A stretch of 64,000 nucleotides of DNA from Dermatemys mawii. Taxonomy: Eukaryota; Chordata; Testudines; Dermatemydidae. This document shows positions 1 through 10,016 of this stretch, piece after piece. The notes beneath the pieces were generated by a model that was not told the DNA's origin, did not search any database, and saw nothing but the letters and a program-made list of their open reading frames with translations. The stretch lies in assembly GCA_007922305.1 (NCBI GenBank), contig ML677364.1:13931624-13995623 (forward strand). Direction: 5' to 3'. Both the position numbers and the translations under genes were made by a program. How positions within the stretch are numbered: position 1 is the stretch's first letter; each line of letters starts with the position of its first letter.

Positions 1-1417
1 GTGGGGCCATGTGGGTGCCCATAGCGGTGCCACTGGTCTGGAGGTATATATTGTCACCAAATTTGAAATAATTGTGTATGAGGATAAAGTCACAGAGTTC
101 AGCAACCACTTGTGCTGTGGCATCATCAGGGATACTATTCCTGACAGCTTGTATTCCATCTTTGTGTGGGATGTTTGTGTAGAGAGCCTCTACATCCATG
201 GTGGCTAGGATGGTGTTTTCTGGAAGGTCACCAATGTAGTTTTCTCAGGAAGTCGGTGGTGTCACGGAGATAGCTGGGAGTGCTGGTGGCGTAGGGTCTG
301 AGTAAAGTGTCCACATATCCAGACAGTCCTTCAGTGAGAGTGCCAATGCCCAAGATGATGGGGCATCCAGGATTTCCAGGTTTGTGGATCTTGGGTAAAA
401 GATAGAATAACCCCAGTTGGGGCTCTAAGGGTATGTTAATTCGTTCTTGTGTTAGTGTAGGGAGTGTCCTGAGTAGACGGTGCAGTTTCTTAGTATATTC
501 TTCAGTGGGATCTGAGGGAAGTGGCCTATAGAAATTGATGTTGGAGAGTTGTCTGGTAGCCTCCTTTTGGTAGTCAGACTTGTCCATGATGACAACAGCA
601 CCTCCTTTATCAGCCTCTTTGATTATGATGTCAGGGTTGATTCTGAGGCTGTGGATAGCATTGCGTTCTGCTCGACTTAGGTTGTAAGGCAGGCGATGTT
701 GTTTTTCCACAATTTCTGCCTGTGCACGTCGGCGGAAGCATTCTATGTATAGGTCCAGACTGTCATTTCGACCCTCAGGAGGAGTCCATGTGGAGTTCTT
801 CTTCTTGTGCTGCTGGTGGGATGGTGTCTGTGTATCAGTGAGTTGTTCTATGTAGTCTTGAAAGTATTCTTTGAGTCGGAGACGGCGAAAGTAGGCTTCC
901 AGATCACCGCAGAATTGTATCTTGTTTATGGGGATGGTGGGGCAGAATGAGAGTCCTCGAGATAGGACAGACTCTTCTGCCGGGCTGAGTGTGTAGCTGG
1001 ATAGATTGACAATATTGCTGGGTGAGTTAGGGGTACCACTGTTGTGGCCCCATGTGGCAGGCAGGATTTTAGATAGCTTGCAGTCCTTTTTCTTTTGTAG
1101 AGAGGTGAAGTGTGTAATATAGATCTCCTGTCTTATTTTAGTAAAGTCTGTTTGTGTTGAGGGTTGGTTGTTTATCAAGGTCTCCAGGTTGGAAAGCTCT
1201 TTTTTGATGTTTTCCTGTTTGCTGTACAGGATGTTGATCAGGTGGTTCCTCAGTTTCTTAGATAGTGTCTGGCATAATCTCTCACTGTAGTCTGTGCAGT
1301 ATGTAGAAAGCAATGGATTTTTCACCTTCAGTCCATTTGGTATGATGTCCATCCGTTTGCATTTGGAGAGAAAGATGATATCTGAATGTATTTGTGCAAG
1401 TTTAGAATAGCTGCAAA
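1..1417 (-). pseudogene. Penelope-like element reverse transcriptase, N-terminal part, frameshifted and cut by window edge
   Basis: An open frame of 374 codons runs from an ATG at 1352 down to 228. It stays open without an ATG upstream to about 1417, reading through DIIFLSKCKRMD, so the natural start may lie further up. Penelope-type reverse transcriptase landmarks appear in order: IIKEADKGGAVVIMDK at residues about 243-258, FYLLPKIHKPG at 316-326, and CPIILGIGTLTEGLSGYVD, where the usual Arg of the RPI motif is Cys. The frame then breaks near 228-240 through a small indel. Homology resumes in another frame with ATMDVEALYTNIPHKDG (the first catalytic Asp block) and QTSGTAMGTHMAP close to base 1. 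The FIDD/YADD-type catalytic block and any GIY-YIG endonuclease would lie left of the window. In the family the protein copies element RNA at exposed telomere or nick 3' ends. The copy is dead as seen here. Family assignment is confident; the subfamily is not determined. Confidence 0.88.
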
Positions 1418-3289
1418 GTCAAGGACTCAGTAGTTAGGAAATGCCATATTTACAGTTGATTGAGCTATCTTAATTGGGCCTGTTTTTCTCCTACCACTAT
1501 GAAACAACCTATAATTACATGATCATATACCGTTTAGGGTTGTTTTTTTCTATAGGAACCCATGCTTCATTTCTTAACCTTCCAAGGCTTGACTTTGCAA
1601 CCTAAAAAAAAAAGGTTCTTTTAATATAGTTTTATATATTACAGCTGTCAGCAATTTTCCATCAGAATGGTTTTGTATGAAAAATGACATTTACAAAAAA
1701 ATCTAAATTTTCCATGGGGAAATTTCAGTTTTGCTGAAGTGTTTAAATTTTCAGTCAGGAAAACATTTCCTATAATGCACCATGGTCTCTCCTCTGGTTG
1801 AAACAGTGTGTCATGGAAGATGAAGCATAATGACTATGGCTTTTTTTGGTATTTTGACAATAATTAGAAGTATGTGGGTGGTACAAGTAAGAAATAATAA
1901 TTCATAAGTGTGCCATCACATAGCTTATCACAGTGACTGGCCATAATGATGCTCATTTGCCACCAATGCAGCACTTGTAATACCACATTGGTTAACAAGA
2001 AGCCAAATACAGTCCCCTTTAAGCATTCCAGACCTTGGCCCCCATCTAGACAGCCAAAGCTAATATAGTGAGGGGTTACTGAAAACCTGACTACCGTATG
2101 TGAGGTTCCCAATGCCAAAGGACCAGAAACTTATCCCCAGGTCAATTTGAGTCTAAGATCTTTAACAATAAGATGCTGATGTCAGTCCTTTAGTAACTAA
2201 AACTAAATGTTCAATAATAAAAAGAAAAAAATAAGAGAGTTGCAAATGGTTAAAAGATCAATATGTACACAAATATGTGTGAACTCCTTAGGTCAGTTTC
2301 CTAGCAGAGATGATGAGGCTGATGATTTGTAAAAGTCTTTCTGGAATCAATTTAAAGGGTTATAATCCAATAGGCAGTTAAGGTGTAGAGTCTGTTCAAG
2401 TCTTTTCACATGTTTTCCAAGTTATTTCAAATCATTATTTGGAAGATCTTACAATTTATACGTTCTCTGTTCAAAATTTAAGCAGACTAGAGATGGAAGG
2501 ATCAGGCCCAGGGCTTTCTTTCATAGCTCTCCAGCCAGCAGGCAAGCCTCTTGTCACAGATGGACCTTCGCCCAAGGAAGAATAGGCAGTTCAGATTGTC
2601 TGTGCACCATTGCTTTCAAGCTAATCTTCTATTTCCTATGCATACACAGGTAAACTAGTTGCATTCATTCACACAAAGCAATTAGCTGGTACTTCATTAT
2701 AGCACAGATAGTTGAGCTGAAGACAATGTAGATAATATTAGTTTCCAGCAATATCTTACATCATTGATCTTAAGGTTAACTGAACCATTTGCATGGATAA
2801 TATAAGACAATTAAAACATGAAAAGGAATTAGCATCTACAAGCTAATCTGGTTGCATTGTTAAATTTCAACAAAGATATATTGGTAAACACAGAAAACAC
2901 ACTTATCATGTACACTTATCAGGTTGACTGGTTTGTCAGTTACATACTGACATGGGCTTTTACTTTGAAGACAGAGTGAGGAAGGTAGTTTTTGAGTCTT
3001 TGACCTCTCTGATCGTCACACACAGTGACTGCTTGCCATGAAATTATCCTTTTAAAGTTCTGCATTTGCATTCCACAAGGCTTCTTTCTTGTTTGATGGG
3101 TTGTTTAGTTAGAGAGGTATACAAAATGAAAATGTTTGCTACTACATTCCAATGAGATAATTAAGTGAAAACAAAGCAAGTAACATCCCATTAGTTTACA
3201 TGAAGTGGAAATGCCAAATACACTTTCATACATTTAACAATCACTTTGATCTATATTAATACACAATTAAATTGGCCTGGGCTTTGGCA
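1418..3289. other. No gene seen; AT-rich intergenic or intronic DNA
   Basis: No credible coding frame. It holds a short piece of a dispersed family near 1570-1640 and a stretch at about 1660-1780 rich in ATTTTCC/GGAAAATTT-type inverted motifs that looks like an old MITE. The 2450-3000 part has the look of an interspersed repeat but shows no terminal structure I could anchor. Confidence 0.5.
1572..1645 (+). repeat. Dispersed repeat fragment, copy 1 of 3
   Basis: The block GACTTTGCAACCT followed shortly by GTTCTTTTAATATAGT recurs at 27742-27826 and 44208-44290, all in the same orientation. This copy has a poly-A stretch between the two halves. The family is not identified. Confidence 0.6.
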
Positions 3290-3960
3290 TGAGCTGACGC
3301 ATGGTCTGCCAGCATCACAATCCTGATGAGATGGGAGTGTTCAGTCCCCTGCCTTCATCCCCTTCTATCAGAGAAAGGTGCCTAAGTCCAGGCTGCAGGG
3401 AGATATCTATGTCAATTAGGCAATCTATGAACAGGAACCCAATACCCGGACTCAGGCAGCTTAGGTGACTAAGCTACTTTGAGGGAATGAGTTAGGCCCT
3501 GCCTCCAGGCAAAACAACCAGCAGTGGTGGCAGAGGTAACCTCCTTATAACTTTTAGCCCAGTGTTGGAGGACTCACCTGGAATTTTGAATGAGAGCCTA
3601 TCTAGCAGGCAGCCTCTGAGTACACCTACCAGATTGGGCCCTGCAGACGATCTAGCTGGGCTGTCTTTCCCCAGTTCATGAATCACTCTGGGACTTAGGT
3701 GGAGGATGACTTTCCAGATGCCTAGAAGGAAGCAGAAGAGCACACATCCAGAGACAGAAACAAAGGCACCTAGTGAATTTACTCTGGAAAAAAAAAAATT
3801 GGTCCTGAGTGAGTTTAGGTACCTATAAGTTTGGCAGGAGTTATGTGGATCACAGTGGAGTCAAAACTAGGACTTAGGTATATAAATCCAAGACTTAGGA
3901 ACCTAAGTCTGGGGTTTAGGTGCCTAAGTATCTTTCCAGTCTTCTGAGGCAGAGTGCTCG
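3290..3960. mobile_element. Probable non-autonomous DNA transposon with repeated GGTGCCTAAGT motifs
   Basis: The palindromic word TTAGGTGCCTAA and its variants occur repeatedly, near 3374 and 3914-3938 and in degraded form at 3416, 3462, 3690, 3868 and 3892, on both strands. This resembles MITEs of reptile genomes built on an AGGTGCCTAAGT theme. Exact termini and a target duplication were not found, so the superfamily is left open. The 83-codon minus-strand frame inside it is not convincing as a gene. Confidence 0.45.
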
Positions 3961-4905
3961 TAGATAGTCAAGTCAGGCTGTAGCCTTGTGGTCCTTCAGG
4001 CATTCTCATTATTCCTGGACACTCAGCTAGGCAAAAGCAATACAATTTAGATGCAGCTGGCCAGTTAAATACAATATGACTTATGTAATGTTTACTGCGC
4101 TAAACCCTGCTAAATTTACTCACATGAGTATATAGTTGTATCAATGTCAATGGACCTACTCTGATAAATAAAGCAAACAGTAAATGATTCACCATTACAA
4201 TTTTATTCTGGTACAAATTGTGATCCACTAAAAATACCAAATAAGCCTGAATATTACATCATGGGTTCTCTGAAAGTGAATAGGTGCTATGGAATAACAT
4301 TTGAATCCTGAACTTGTAGCTCTAACTCATATGTAGTCCCTTTGAAGTCAATAATACAGAGTCTGGGCTCCAAGACAGGGCTCATTCTGACCAGTGCTCA
4401 TCCTGTTTCATTTCCAGTATCTGTAGGTATAGATCATAAGCAACAACCCTTTCTGGAGGACACCATCTTTGGCTTCCTTTGTACAGAGAGTATATTATGC
4501 ACAGGCTACCTAAATGCAAAGGATGATGACAGGGATATTTTTGAGACAGTATAGACCTGTTTTCTTTTTACATTAATGCACCTGGGGATGTTTTCTTTTT
4601 CTGAATGTGTATTACATTTTTATCTGATCATGTGACTAAATTCTCTTCAAGGTATTATTGAAATGTTGCAATGACCTTCACAGTCAATTATGTTGTATTG
4701 TTGTATCCTTTATAACAGTGTGGAAGTGCTGACATTTTAAAAAAAAACAGCTATAAAATCCTACTAGTGTCAAAACAAGCAAAGAAAGTACTATACAAAA
4801 TATACTTGGGAGAAAATGAAAATAATGAGAGATTGGACAGTATGGTGGCAGATAATATGTAAGTTATAGAAATAGTTTAAAAAGTTTCTGTTATATAGTA
4901 ATAGG

Positions 4906-5177
4906 CAGGGCCGGCTCCAGGCACCAGAGCTCCAAGCGTATGCCTGGGGCGGCAACCCCATGAGGGGTGGCTTGAAATCCACCTTAAGGGCAGAAGTCAG
5001 GCTGGCTTCGGCAGCATTTCGGTGGCAGGGGCATCAACGCTGCGGGACCCGGGGACCTCCCGCAGAACTGCCGCTGAATCCGTGGCAGCCGCGGACTTCC
5101 CGCCAGAATGCCGCCAAAGACAGCCTGACTGTGGAACGTCTGCACTTGGGGCAGCAAAACCCTTACATCCGCCCCCG
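4906..5177 (+). mobile_element. hAT-type MITE with perfect 8-bp target-site duplication
   Basis: The element opens with CAGGGCCGGCTCCAG, a hAT-like terminus, and is GC-rich inside AT-rich flanks. GTAATAGG stands immediately before it (4898-4905) and immediately after it (5178-5185), a perfect 8-bp target-site duplication. The right end (CATCCGCCCCCG) has drifted from the inverted repeat. It encodes no transposase and must have been moved in trans. Small overlapping open frames here come from its CpG-rich sequence. Confidence 0.88.
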
Positions 5178-5545
5178 GTAATAGGCAATAAATCCATCTG
5201 TGCGCTTATTCTTTACCCATCAGCATGGCGGCTCAGCGACTAACTTGCACAGTCTTCTGAAGACAATTGCCATGGATATCCCATTGTTACATGTAGTGAG
5301 AGTAGGAAGGCTGCGCACATAGAAACTGGAAAAGAAATACAAATTATTTTTCTAGCGACATAATGGGACCCATTCCTACTCCCATGAATTCAATGTGAGT
5401 TTGTTGCCAATAAACAGGATCAGGATTTGGTCCTATACCAAAAAAGGTTGTATCTTAGCCAAAACAGTGCATTAATTATTTTATTATTATTATTTATTAT
5501 AGTATTATTGAAGTAACACCTGAAAGCCCTAGTGAGGCAGCCTAG

Positions 5546-5664
5546 GCTGACCAGACAGCAACTGTGAAAAATCAGGATGTGGAGTGGGGACTAATAGGAG
5601 CCTATATAAGAAAAAGACCCCAAAATCATGATTGTCCCTATAAAATTGGGACACCTGGTCACCT
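5546..5664 (+). mobile_element. Short DNA-transposon MITE (TGACCAGACAGCAA family), copy 1
   Basis: Ends in inverted repeats: CTGACCAGACAGCAA on the left and ACACCTGGTCACC on the right. A central AGGAGCCTATATAAGAAAAA block is shared with the minus-strand copy at 29597-29713. It has no coding capacity. Terminal style suits a Tc1/mariner or hAT MITE, undecided. Confidence 0.75.
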
Positions 5665-7635
5665 TAGTGAGGCCTCAGTGGTCTAGCACAATAATGGAAC
5701 ATAACGAAAAGAGAGCCCCTGCTTTCACTTGCCTCACTCTTTGAAACATAAAGTGGAGACTAAGACTGGAGTGTCAAAAACTGTTGGAGCGGGATTTGCA
5801 TACAATAAGAGATTTTAATGACTAAAGCTTCACGCTTACCAGGAATTAAAACTATGGGTCTCCAAGAATACATGCTTATTAGAACCTTTATTAAACATAT
5901 TCCTATATCACTCTGATGACACAGTGTAGTGCTTGAACAAGATGATTGGTCATGCACCTTTATACCTATGATTTCAGAAGGATCAGCATTCAATAAATCC
6001 TGCACATTTTGTCTACTTTTCAGTCAGGAAAATGGTTTTCTTTTAATCATTTTTTCCCCTTTCATCCTAATATAGAAAGTGATAACAAAAACCAGGAAAG
6101 GGAAACAACAAAAGCTGAAGCCTTGCTTGTCAGAAAGCATGAGTCAAGAAAAGAGGACAGGAAACAAAAAGAGAACAGACAAGTTTCCTCAAAGCAATTA
6201 TGAGTGGAGGTATTAAAAAAACAACAACCCTGTGTATGTAGAATGACAGCCTTGATTAATCTTATTTTGGGGAACACTGGAAAATGTTACTTCTGATGAG
6301 CATCCTCATTATTATGATATTACTTCCAAATATTTCTGACGTCTCATCTTTCTCATTATTAATAAGAAGTGATGGGATTCGGAGCATTTAAGTAGGTGCT
6401 GTATAAAACACACATTGGTTCAATAGCTTCAGTTAGTGAATGACCCATGTTTCTTGTGAATTCTTTGAACATAAGTAAGGGCATCAGAAACTGGTCTCTG
6501 TCAAATATGTGCCGGGTGCAGCTCATTCACAGGCCATACAGATGTATCCAGCACAGGGGGAAAAAAAAAAAAAAAAAAAAGCACACACAGAAAGAATGGA
6601 GTTTGATTCCTAATGTTGTAAATCCCCCATCCTCTTGAGCTCATTTTGGGCAGTGGTTGAATGGGGTGGGAGGGACTCTTCCCATCGGTCAGAACAGAAA
6701 TGACATCCTCTAATTTTACCAGGAGATACAGTTTCCTTGGGCTGAGCAATACTTGCAGACCTTGCAGTTATTGTGATTTCCATCACCGCATTACAATGGT
6801 GTCTGTCACTTATTTCTGGATTACTTTCTTTACAGAGAGAAATATATTTGTATTTATTCTATGGATGAATCTGAAGGCTTTTTGTGAATGAAAATGTATC
6901 TTTTGACATGTGACTTTTTACAAAGATATTCTTACAGCAAGAAAAGAGAAAAAATTAACAAACATGGCTGTTCCCTGCTGCAAATAACTGGTTGCTGTAG
7001 TAACATTGGCATAGGACAAGAAATAATACATGAACGAGCTAACTAATATCTTGAACAGAATCTCTGTATCAAGAAGCATGATCACTGCCTGTTACTTATC
7101 TTCGAAAATGTAACATAAAAAGGATAAAAATCAAGCAGAGCCAGAACTAAAAAGATCACTAAGTTTAAGTTCCACTGGAATTGCTCTGTGAAGAAGAAAC
7201 ATGGCAACATTTTCAAGTATTCTCTGTTATTTCCTCATTTGTTCTATGTGCTAAAATCAATTAACCATTTTTCCTTAGTTATACTAAAACTTTGAATAAT
7301 TTCCTTTCTCTATATCAATGCTATGTTATTTCCTAAATATTTCCACTGACTAAAATTTTCATATTTTGTTATTAATGACATAGTGTAGGAACTAAATTTT
7401 ATATTTGTTCAATAAGAATTGATGTAAACTTTGATTTCATTCTGCCAGCCACCCTTTTTGAATAACAGAAAGGAATAACCATCTGAGACCGGAATCCTGT
7501 TTCCCACATGCATTACAGTTAGGTATAAAGTTCAGTTAGTAAAAGACAGGATTTTGTATCATGTCTATGATAAATAGATTAGAAAAATGTTGAAGTCTTA
7601 AAGCCAATGTGAATAATTTCAGTTATAAAGGCTAA
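5665..7635. other. No gene seen; AT-rich DNA with a 20-A run
   Basis: No coding frame or recognised repeat. A run of 20 A at 6561-6580 follows GGGGG and precedes GCACACACAG. It may be the tail of a retroposed sequence, but no matching body was found upstream. Confidence 0.5.
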
Positions 7636-8311
7636 GGGTATGGTTACACTTACAAGATTATAGCGCTATTGGTTATAACGGTCCCCTTATACAGTAATAT
7701 GTATAGCGCTATCGTATGTCCACACTCAGACGCGCCAGCGGTATAGCATGGCCACATTTGGGGCACTTAATGCAGCATTAAGAGCAGCGCATTAGGGCAG
7801 GTATCCCAGCATTCAGCTGGGTGCAACATGCTTTTTAAACGAGGGGGGTGAGGGGGGACGTGTTGTGTGTATGTGGAAGGAGAAAGACAGTGGTTTTTCC
7901 GTTCTTCTGAAAGCCTGTCAGCGAGCCTCCGTTCACAGAAGGCTTTGTTTTCACACAGGCTCCCTCCTTAAACATTTGCATTGCTTATCTGCCGAGTTAA
8001 GAGAGAAACTCTAAAGAGGTACTTCCGCATTCCTCCAGCCGAGTTCAAAACAAAGAGAAGAGACGTCAATTGCCTTAAATGGCTCTAGGCATCTCAAGAG
8101 ATCACTTGTAGTGCAGTGGGTGTCCACATTCTTGCTGTAGCGCTACAGCAGCTGCGCTACAGCCCTTATTCCCCATGCGGAGGTGGATTACGAGGAGCAC
8201 TATAACTCCGCGGTTATAGCGCTCTATGTGCCTTGCCAGTGTGGAAGGGGAGGAGGTTATAGCGCTCGTGGGGGCTTTACAGCGCTATAAAGTGCCAGTG
8301 TAACCAAGCCC
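7636..8311. mobile_element. PIF/Harbinger-like non-autonomous element, TAA target duplication
   Basis: Terminal inverted repeats GGGTATGGTTACACT (left) and AGTGTAACCAAGCCC (right) are flanked on both sides by TAA (7633-7635 and 8312-8314). A TWA trinucleotide is the PIF/Harbinger signature. Subterminal TTATAGCGCTAT-type palindromes recur near both ends. No transposase is encoded in its 676 bp. Confidence 0.8.
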
Positions 8312-8348
8312 TAAGTTTACAATGGATTCTGCTACATTCGAAGGTTTC

Positions 8349-8982
8349 TGTGAAAGACTGTGTGAATGAGGAATGCATGCATCAGGAAAAGATAAGGTGT
8401 GAAGGCCATTGTTAACCAGATGGTCAAGAAAGGAGGGGCAAAGATGCTGAAGAGGATTTATCCACACCAAGAAACCATCAGTATACATCCATGTTGAGGA
8501 AGGGCAAATTAATGACCCTGAGGTGAAGGCTAGCACCCCTAAAGACAAGAGATTAAATCAAACCAGGGCAGAATAACCCTCCTGGAAGTGTTTTAAAATG
8601 TTAACATCAAATAATAACACCAATGAAGGAGTAACTTGTCACAAAGGGACACAGCAAAATCCATAAACTTCAACAACAACAAAAAAAGAAACTATAAAAA
8701 TAGGGTGCTTTGCCATGAGATTTTGGGTTCATCTTGCCACTTCTCCAGGAGCATCGGATCATGACTGACTGAGCCCAGCTCCTCACTCATGCTCAGTCTA
8801 ACTGGCCATTAGATTAACTCGAGCTACAACAAACTGGTAAGTATAAAAACATCAACTGGCAGGACTGTGTGCCTAATGTGTATGTGTGACTAAAAATCAT
8901 GTGCTAACTGTTGTATTTTTAATAAATATGGTGTATTTGCCTTCTCTCTTATAAAAGATCCTGTGTGTTTTGTATAGCATAA
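8349..8982 (+). mobile_element. Probable solo LTR or LTR-like fragment of an endogenous retroelement
   Basis: The block resembles an LTR in layout: an AT-rich 5' part, a CTATAAAAATAG TATA-like site near 8692, a transcribed-region-like block with TGAGCCCAGCTCCTCAC, then AATAAATATGG (polyadenylation-like) near 8921. It abuts the hAT element beginning at about 8984. I recall similar sequence as a turtle LTR family, but neither end nor a target duplication is secure. No gag, pol or env reading frame is present. Confidence 0.45.
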
Positions 8983-8983
8983 C

Positions 8984-9386
8984 AATAGGTGCCAATTCCA
9001 TGGGTGCTCCAGGGCTGGCACCCACAAAAAAATAATAGACAGTGCTTAGCATCTACCACCAGCCAAGTTCCCCTCTCTCCCCCACAGAGCCTCCCACTTG
9101 CTGGTGGTCCCACCGATCAAATCCCCCTCCTCCTTCCTCCCAGTATCTCCTGCCAGCTGCAGATCAGCTGTTTTGCAGTGTAGGAGGTGCTGTGAGGGAG
9201 GGGGAGAAGCAGGGATGGGGCATGCTCAGAAGAGGGGGCAGAACTGGGTAGGAAGAGATGGGGCAGGGGTGGAGAGGGGTAGGAAAGGCAGGGTGGGTGT
9301 GGGGCCTTGGAGAAAGGGGTGGCGTGGGGGCTGGGGCTGAGTGGAGGTTGAGCATCTCCAGGAAAAGTTGGGATCCGGTGTCTGTG
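8984..9386 (+). mobile_element. hAT-like non-autonomous element (ATAGGTGCC ends)
   Basis: The left end reads CAATAGGTGCCAATTCCATGG, and the right end GATCCGGTGTCTGTG is its degraded inverted partner. The interior has GGGTGCTCCAGGGCTGG and a long GGGGTGG-rich purine part, as in a turtle hAT family whose consensus starts CATAGGCGCCGACTCC (from memory). No target duplication could be fixed. Overlapping 60-95 codon frames on both strands come from its low-complexity interior and are not genes. Confidence 0.65.
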
Positions 9387-9469
9387 ATTGTAGATCTTCA
9401 CAGTATTAATATTTCAAAGAACTATTTAAACCATATCGCATAAGGAAAAGTTACTACGGTGAATTTTTT

Positions 9470-10016
9470 CTCAGGTGTCTGGCTGGTGGGTCTTGCCCAT
9501 TTGTCCACGGTTTAATTGATCACTATATTTGGGGTGGGGAAAGTCAGATTAGCAGAGCCTCTGAGAGGTTTTCATTTTCCTCTACAGCAGGCCTGCACAA
9601 CTTGGAAAGCAGCGAGGGCCAAATTACTGCAAAAAAACCAGCTGCGGGCCAAAAAGCCCCGCCCTCGCCCCGCCCCCATCCGCTTCCCCCATCCGCCGCT
9701 TGGCTTGCCCCACCCCTACTTGCCCCGCAGGCCACACAGTGAGCCTGTGCGGGCCACATGTGGCCCCCGGGCCGCATGTTGTGCAGGCCTGCTCTACAGC
9801 AAGGGGCACAGGTCACTTGCTCGTATGAACTAGAGTAAATCATGGATGCTTTGTAACTGGAAGTCTTTAAACCATGATTTGAGGACTTCAGTAACTTAGC
9901 CAGAGGTTAGGGGTCTATTACAGGAGTGGGTGGGAGAGGTTCTGTGGCTTGCGATATGCACGAGGTCAGATTGGGGGTTAGTCATGGTCCCTTCTGGCCC
10001 TAAAATCTTTGAGCCT
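9470..10016 (+). mobile_element. CR1 LINE 3' region, split by a hAT insertion
   Basis: TCTGGCTGGTGGGTCTTGCC near 9477, then CAAGGGGCACAGGTCACTTGC, GAAGTCTTTAAACCATGATT, and finally GAGGTCAGATTGGG followed by GGTCCCTTCTGGCCCTAAAA match the 3' untranslated tail of CR1-type LINEs. It is 5' truncated, as usual for target-primed LINE copies, and interrupted at 9588-9791 by a MITE. Removing the MITE and one 8-bp duplicate restores continuous CR1-like sequence. Confidence 0.72.
9588..9791. mobile_element. hAT MITE inserted in the CR1 tail, perfect 8-bp TSD
   Basis: Perfect 14-bp terminal inverted repeats, CAGGCCTGCACAAC and GTTGTGCAGGCCTG, bound 204 bp of GC-rich DNA. CTCTACAG flanks both ends exactly (9580-9587 and 9792-9799). 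CAG termini plus an 8-bp duplication define a hAT element. It has no transposase. The small overlapping frames here are not genes. Confidence 0.93.

Noticed and set aside
9098..9401. Overlapping frames of 60-94 codons on both strands
   Set aside because: They lie in the GGGGTGG-rich interior of a hAT-like element.
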